From Caldilineaceae bacterium (GTDB lineage Bacteria; Chloroflexota; Anaerolineae; Caldilineales; Caldilineaceae): a stretch of 50,127 bases of DNA. Below are positions 46,656 to 50,127 of the stretch, one piece after another; the stretch's first letter is position 1; each line of letters begins with the position of its first letter. The DNA lies in assembly GCA_022824685.1 (NCBI GenBank), contig JAJDZJ010000173.1, forward strand, positions 1 to 50,127, written 5' to 3'. The notes below the pieces were generated by a model, which saw nothing but the letters and a program-made list of their open reading frames with translations, did no database searches and was not told the DNA's origin. The position numbers were made by a program, and so were the translations under genes.

Positions 46656-47531
46656 ATGGTCGCTAAACGAGAAGACGCTCGCGTCGCAGCCGCCAAAATC
46701 GATGCCCGGCGTCTGTTCAACACCGCCCTACTCTATCTCACCGTAGCCGTTGTCTCCCTAATCATCGTCTTTCCCGTCTACTGGATGATGATCAGCACCT
46801 TCCAGCCCAGCAAGTACATCCTGCGCTTCCCTCCTCCGCTGCTGCCGCAGGAGCTCTACTTCGCTCAGTTCGCCGAGCTGTTCAGCGAACACCCAATCGC
46901 GAAGTGGCTGCGCAACTCCTTCCTCATCGCCGCCATGACGATGCTCCTCTGCATGGCCCTCTCAGTGCTCGGCGCCTTCGCGCTCTCCAACCTGCGCTGG
47001 CCGGGCCGCAACCTCTTCGGCCTGTTCCTGCTGGTGACCCAAATGCTACCCGAAGTGCTGATCCTGATCCCGCTCTACATCCTCTATCGCCGCCTGAATA
47101 TGCTAAACAGCATTCCTTCGCTGGCCCTGATCGACGCCGCCTTCATTCTGCCAATCTGTATCTGGATTCTTAAGGGAGTCTTTGACAACGTGCCGCCGGA
47201 AGTCCTGGACGCCTCGGTCGTGGACGGCTGTACCGAACTCGGCGCGCTGTGGCGAATCGTTCTGCCCCTGTCGGCTCCCGGCCTGGCGGCAGTGGCAGTG
47301 GTCGCCTTCTTCTTCGCCTGGAACGAGTACCTTTATGCCGGCATTATGCTCAGCAGCGGCGAATTCATGCCGGCCTCTGTCGGCCTCTCCACACTCAAAG
47401 CGATCGCCCAGACGCCGGTGGAACAGTACATGGCCGCAGGGCTTGTCTTCTCCGTGCTGCCGGTCCTCTTCTACCTCGTTATGCAAAAGTACATTGTTTC
47501 CGGCCTGACTGCCGGTGCAGTGAAAGGTTAG
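46656..47531 (+). CDS. Sugar ABC transporter permease, MalG/UgpE type
   Basis: The 291-residue protein carries the MalG-type pattern: a first segment VVSLIIVFPVYWMMISTFQP, a second block LRNSFLIAAMTMLLCMALSV, and the coupling loop DASVVDGCTELGALWRIVLP. The final segment and a short cytoplasmic tail ending in the typical GLTAGAVKG are present. Tight spacing to the upstream gene supports one transporter complex. No MalK-type ATPase is encoded after it. Confidence 0.92.
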   Translation: MVAKREDARVAAAKIDARRLFNTALLYLTVAVVSLIIVFPVYWMMISTFQPSKYILRFPPPLLPQELYFAQFAELFSEHPIAKWLRNSFLIAAMTMLLCMALSVLGAFALSNLRWPGRNLFGLFLLVTQMLPEVLILIPLYILYRRLNMLNSIPSLALIDAAFILPICIWILKGVFDNVPPEVLDASVVDGCTELGALWRIVLPLSAPGLAAVAVVAFFFAWNEYLYAGIMLSSGEFMPASVGLSTLKAIAQTPVEQYMAAGLVFSVLPVLFYLVMQKYIVSGLTAGAVKG

Positions 47532-47558
47532 GCGCAAGGAAAGCGCTTGGATTGCGCC
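47531..47558 (+). other. Hairpin after the permease stop
   Basis: GGCGCAA at 47531-47537 pairs with TTGCGCC at 47552-47558, with a nested AAGCGCTT palindrome in the loop. It starts at the last base of the permease stop codon. No T-run follows, so it may be a weak or processing-type structure before the peptidase-like gene. Confidence 0.5.
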
Positions 47559-47611
47559 GCCATCAGAAGTTCAGCCCGCCGCCAGTGCAGCCTCAGGAGC
47601 GCAGAAGAAAC

Positions 47612-48328
47612 ATGGTTTCAGGAACCATCCTCCTCGCCGGAGGCTCAGAATTCGGCGGCCAAATGGCCGACCCCGACCGCCGCGGCATCGATCTCGCCGG
47701 CGGACCCGACGCCCCCATCACCATCATCCCCACTGCCGCCGCGCCCGACAACAACCACCGCCGCGCCGGCGAAAACGGCCGCCGATGGTTCACCAGCCTC
47801 GGGGCGACCAACGTCCGGGTCGTCCCTCTCATCGACCGAAGTTCGGCTGCTGACAAGACCGTGGTGGACCAGATAATTGAGGCGAGACTCATCTATCTGC
47901 TCGGCGGTTTCCCCGGCTACCTCTGCGAAACCCTGCGCAACACACCCGCGTGGACGGCCATGCTCGCGGCCGCCGACGAAGGCGCCGTCCTGGCCGGTAG
48001 CAGCGCTGGCGCAATGGTCCTCTGCCAGCATCTCCACGACCCCCGCGGACAGGGCGTCACCGCCGGCCTCGGCCTTGTCCCCAACGCCTGCGTTCTGCCC
48101 CACCACAATACTTTCGGCCAGGGCTGGGCCGAACGACTGAGGGCGCTCCTTCCCGACGCAACACTCGTCGGCATCGACGAAGAAACCGCCATGATCAGCG
48201 GCATTTCAGCGCCAGACTGGCGCGTCCACGGCGCCGGCGACGTAACCCTCTACCTGCCCGGCCAGCCCCTCTCACACCCGAAACGCCTCCTCGCCGAACA
48301 GGAATTCCGGCTCGAATACCCGCAATGA
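47612..48328 (+). CDS. Peptidase S51/cyanophycinase-like protein (class I glutamine amidotransferase-like fold)
   Basis: The 238-residue protein has the S51-like nucleophile elbow LAGSSAGAMVL with Ser131 as the likely catalytic residue. A preceding YLLGGFPGYL stretch and LPHHNTFGQGW fit the fold. S51 members are dipeptidase E and cyanophycinase, which cleave Asp-X dipeptides or cyanophycin; which reaction applies here cannot be read from the sequence. The ATG at 47612 was chosen because the family pattern starts there (GTILLAGGSEFGG). It follows the sugar permease by 80 bases on the same strand, and may process a product of the imported compound. No signal peptide. Confidence 0.8.
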   Translation: MVSGTILLAGGSEFGGQMADPDRRGIDLAGGPDAPITIIPTAAAPDNNHRRAGENGRRWFTSLGATNVRVVPLIDRSSAADKTVVDQIIEARLIYLLGGFPGYLCETLRNTPAWTAMLAAADEGAVLAGSSAGAMVLCQHLHDPRGQGVTAGLGLVPNACVLPHHNTFGQGWAERLRALLPDATLVGIDEETAMISGISAPDWRVHGAGDVTLYLPGQPLSHPKRLLAEQEFRLEYPQ

Positions 48329-48383
48329 ACAGGCGCCTGTCTCCTCGTCTTCGTCGGCTCTGCGGAGCTCCTTCCAGGGGGCC

Positions 48384-48947
48384 TCACAGGCGCATAATGC
48401 GGAACTCTTCAAACCGGATCCAGTGCTCCGCATCCGGCGGCCCGTTATAGCACTGGATACTCACCTCCTCGTTGGCCGCCGCTGGTAGCTCGCCAGTCGC
48501 CGCCGTCCTGAACTCGCTCTCCCCTTCTGGACGGTACTGCGCCTCCCATGACTCGAAATCCACCACCAGCCGCAACCGCACACTCTGCGTCGGCATCGGC
48601 TTGCTGCCCGGAACAATGAGGATCGCCCCGTCCACCAGCTCCTTCACCTCCTTGAAGACCGGCTCTCCGTCCTGGTACCACGTGATCCCCGCTTGTTCAT
48701 ACTGCTGCGTTGGCGCCCGGTGATTGAAAACTGTCACCTCTATCGCGTACACGCCCGAGCTCCGGTCCGGCGCCGGCCGTACCAGCGCGTTCCGCACCGT
48801 CCCTGCAACTCCAGGCTCAACAATGATCTCCAGCCCCCCATCACGTAACCGCCACTTTTCGGGATTCTCGCGCACCCAGAACCATTCATCGTCCAGTCCA
48901 CCGTCAAACTTCTCGCTGAATATCACCTCTTGTTTAGAGCTGCCCAC
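48384..48947 (-). CDS. DUF1349-like concanavalin-fold protein
   Basis: The 187-residue protein starts with a FSEKFDGGLDDEWFWVRENP stretch and continues as an all-beta jelly-roll of the DUF1349/concanavalin-A-like kind (GLEIIVEPG, YEQAGITWYQDGEPVFKEV, VRLRLVVDFESWEAQYRP). Such proteins are thought to bind or act on glycans. The GTG at 48947 is preceded by AAAGGAG with correct spacing; a GTG at 48965 is less likely. No signal peptide, so cytoplasmic as annotated. It lies 69 bases downstream of the DUF1961 gene on the same strand. Confidence 0.7.
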   Translation of the reverse strand: MGSSKQEVIFSEKFDGGLDDEWFWVRENPEKWRLRDGGLEIIVEPGVAGTVRNALVRPAPDRSSGVYAIEVTVFNHRAPTQQYEQAGITWYQDGEPVFKEVKELVDGAILIVPGSKPMPTQSVRLRLVVDFESWEAQYRPEGESEFRTAATGELPAAANEEVSIQCYNGPPDAEHWIRFEEFRIMRL

Positions 48948-49016
48948 TCTTGATGCTCCTTTCACGCTCTTCTCACTGTGTTGCTGGCCTGTGCTTGGTG
49001 GTCAGAATCGTCGCCT

Positions 49017-49709
49017 TTACTCTCCCTCGACGCAGGTTACTTCTCGCACAACAAGATTGGCATATTCGCCCACCAACGGCGCCATCTGCCTGAACCCAAT
49101 CTTCCCGCCCCCCAACACCGGACCATAGCTGGCGCCATCGTCGCGCCAGTCGAAGATTGGCAGGTCGTTGATCGAGAACGCCACATGGGCCCCGCACTTG
49201 ACAACCCGAATCCTGTACGGAGGCGTCGCATCCGCCACCGGCGGAATCGGGTCCGCGCCCTGCGCCACCATGTGAAAGCCGTAGCTCTTGCGCAGATTAC
49301 ACGTGTGGAATGCCCGCTCCTCCGGCCACCGCCGCCTGAAATAGGAAACATGCAGCGCGTTGATATCCCCATGGTGATACTGCCTGTACTCCCCCGTCCG
49401 CGCCGTCAAAGAAGAATCAAACAGGTCCTCCCCGTTGCGCCCATTAGCCGCGAAGAACAGAATGCACAGCCCCGGCTCCTGCACCGGCCAGAACTCCCAT
49501 CCAATGCTCACATCCGCCGGAAACGTCTCCGGACACCAGAAGACGAAGTTCGACTTCTGACCCTCCGCCGGATCTACGAGATTCTCCATCCGCAACCCCC
49601 CGTTGGGAAAACTGATGCGCGCCTCACCCTCTAGCCGGAATCCGGCCGTGTCAGCTTCGGCCCCAAGAGCGTTTTCGTAGATTGTGTATCCATACTCGAA
49701 CCGGCGCAT
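49017..49709 (-). CDS. DUF1961 family protein
   Basis: The 230-residue protein matches DUF1961, an all-beta concanavalin-like family: RMENLVDPAEGQKSNFVFWC, then FFAANGRNGEDLFDSSL, EYRQYHHGDINALHVSYFRR, and KSYGFHMVAQGADPIP are recognisable. The family is found near polysaccharide-degrading enzymes, and some members may act on or recognise glycans, but no activity is established here. The ATG at 49709 has GAGAGGAAAG upstream. A TTGAGG-17-GATACT promoter is seen about 220 bases upstream, with a palindrome over its -35 box. Confidence 0.75.
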   Translation of the reverse strand: MRRFEYGYTIYENALGAEADTAGFRLEGEARISFPNGGLRMENLVDPAEGQKSNFVFWCPETFPADVSIGWEFWPVQEPGLCILFFAANGRNGEDLFDSSLTARTGEYRQYHHGDINALHVSYFRRRWPEERAFHTCNLRKSYGFHMVAQGADPIPPVADATPPYRIRVVKCGAHVAFSINDLPIFDWRDDGASYGPVLGGGKIGFRQMAPLVGEYANLVVREVTCVEGE

Positions 49710-49925
49710 GGCTTTCCTCTCATGAAGCTGTCGCTCTCTACAGCAGTGCATCCTACGCGCCGAGCGAAAAAGTGTCAAAGCGTCAAACGCCCATCCAATT
49801 GGGCAGGGCTGTATAACAAGCGCCTAGCTTTATTTCGCGTAGTCAATTCCAGGCCGGGCGCCTTTCTCCTCCAATAGTTCTCCTCCCCCTCTTCTACAAT
49901 CCACTTGACATCACAATTCACAATC

Positions 49926-49954
49926 AGTATCCTTGTAACCGTGTTTGACCTCAA
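49926..49954 (-). promoter_or_regulatory. Promoter of the DUF1961/DUF1349 pair
   Basis: On the minus strand TTGAGG (complement of 49949-49954) and GATACT (complement of 49926-49931) are separated by 17 bases. A plus-strand TTGACA-17-TATCCT overlaps it (49905-49933), but no plus-strand gene lies ahead of it within the window. Confidence 0.45.
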
Positions 49955-49957
49955 ACA
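49942..49957. promoter_or_regulatory. Palindromic operator candidate over the DUF1961 promoter -35 box
   Basis: TGTTTGACCTCAAACA has perfect 7-base arms (TGTTTGA/TCAAACA) around a CC centre. It overlaps the minus-strand -35 box. The shape is typical of a dimeric regulator such as the GntR family, but the regulator is not in this window. Confidence 0.45.
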
Positions 49958-49988
49958 AATCATGAATAGATGTATCCGGCCCACGACC

Positions 49989-50126
49989 CTAGGGTCCGTT
50001 GACATTTTGTTTAAGCCAGATGAGTGTAGAAGCAAAATGTAAGAAAGCCATGTAATGTCGTGCGAGTTTTTCGTAGCGAGTGAAGATGCGGCGGCACCAC
50101 TTGATTTTGTTGATGAAACGTTCGAC
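49989..50126 (-). CDS. IS5-like transposase, C-terminal fragment (cut by window edge)
   Basis: Reading leftward from the window end gives 45 residues, beginning VERFINKIKWCRRIFTRYEK, ending in a TAG at 49991-49989. The pattern ERFxNKxKxxRRxxTRYxKL followed by a short hydrophobic helix and IWL is the C-terminal end of IS5-type DDE transposases. The terminal inverted repeat probably starts close to 49992 (AGGGTCCGTTGACATTTTG). The stop codon lies at the element boundary. The rest of the element continues off the window. Confidence 0.75.
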   Translation of the reverse strand, partial: VERFINKIKWCRRIFTRYEKLARHYMAFLHFASTLIWLKQNVNGP

Positions 50127-50127
50127 G

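Overview
This 50 kb window is GC-rich bacterial chromosomal DNA. No rRNA or tRNA was seen. The mix of genes points to a heterotrophic member of the Chloroflexota, possibly Caldilineaceae-like: many lipoprotein binding proteins, peptide-type ABC importers, sulfatases, PQQ-type sugar dehydrogenases with discoidin-like domains, an Uma2 protein and TACAAT-like -10 boxes. That placement is inference from gene content; there is no marker gene to confirm it.

Layout. The left edge (1-1089, minus strand) carries the first codons of an IS1595-like transposase with its promoter. It abuts a frameshifted, truncated remnant of a polytopic membrane protein. Next come a cell-wall-type DUF348/G5/3D protein (1765-3435) and two divergent Cys-type sulfatases (3940-5421 and 6184-7638). 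A peptide-type ABC importer without ATPase follows (7712-12205). Then comes an unusual array (12354-22962) of five consecutive genes, holding six modules, for lipoprotein PQQ-dependent sugar dehydrogenases. One gene is a double-module fusion and the last is broken by a nonsense codon. A third sulfatase (23181-24710) closes this plus-strand block.

The minus-strand block 24780-32921 is one operon: glycosidase-like protein, DppB-type permease, DHDPS-family aldolase, binding protein, DppC-type permease, second glycosidase-like paralogue. It has a recognisable promoter at 33011-33039. Region 33547-40086 holds mostly single genes: Zn alcohol dehydrogenase, Uma2-family protein, Gfo/Idh/MocA oxidoreductase, a pncC-type gene with a small partner, a membrane coiled-coil protein with a Cna/SdrD-B-like domain, and rsmD. 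A tandem glycine riboswitch with terminator controls a single-chain gcvP (40301-43764). A sugar-type ABC importer (binding protein plus two permeases, again no ATPase) with a peptidase S51-like gene lies at 44215-48328. It is followed by two convergent concanavalin-like proteins (DUF1349-like and DUF1961). The right edge (49989-50126) is the C-terminal end of an IS5-like transposase.

Read together, the accessory genes suggest scavenging of sulfated or decorated glycans. Sulfatases would remove sulfate, secreted lipoprotein dehydrogenases would oxidise sugars at the cell surface, glycosidase-like proteins and an aldolase would process products, and three importers would bring them in using ATPases encoded elsewhere. 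This integration is inference.

Two families of short intergenic repeats recur across the window, always in the same orientation. One has 18-nt units that keep an RNA hairpin through paired substitutions. Each of the three binding-protein/permease junctions with the binding protein upstream carries a strong hairpin.
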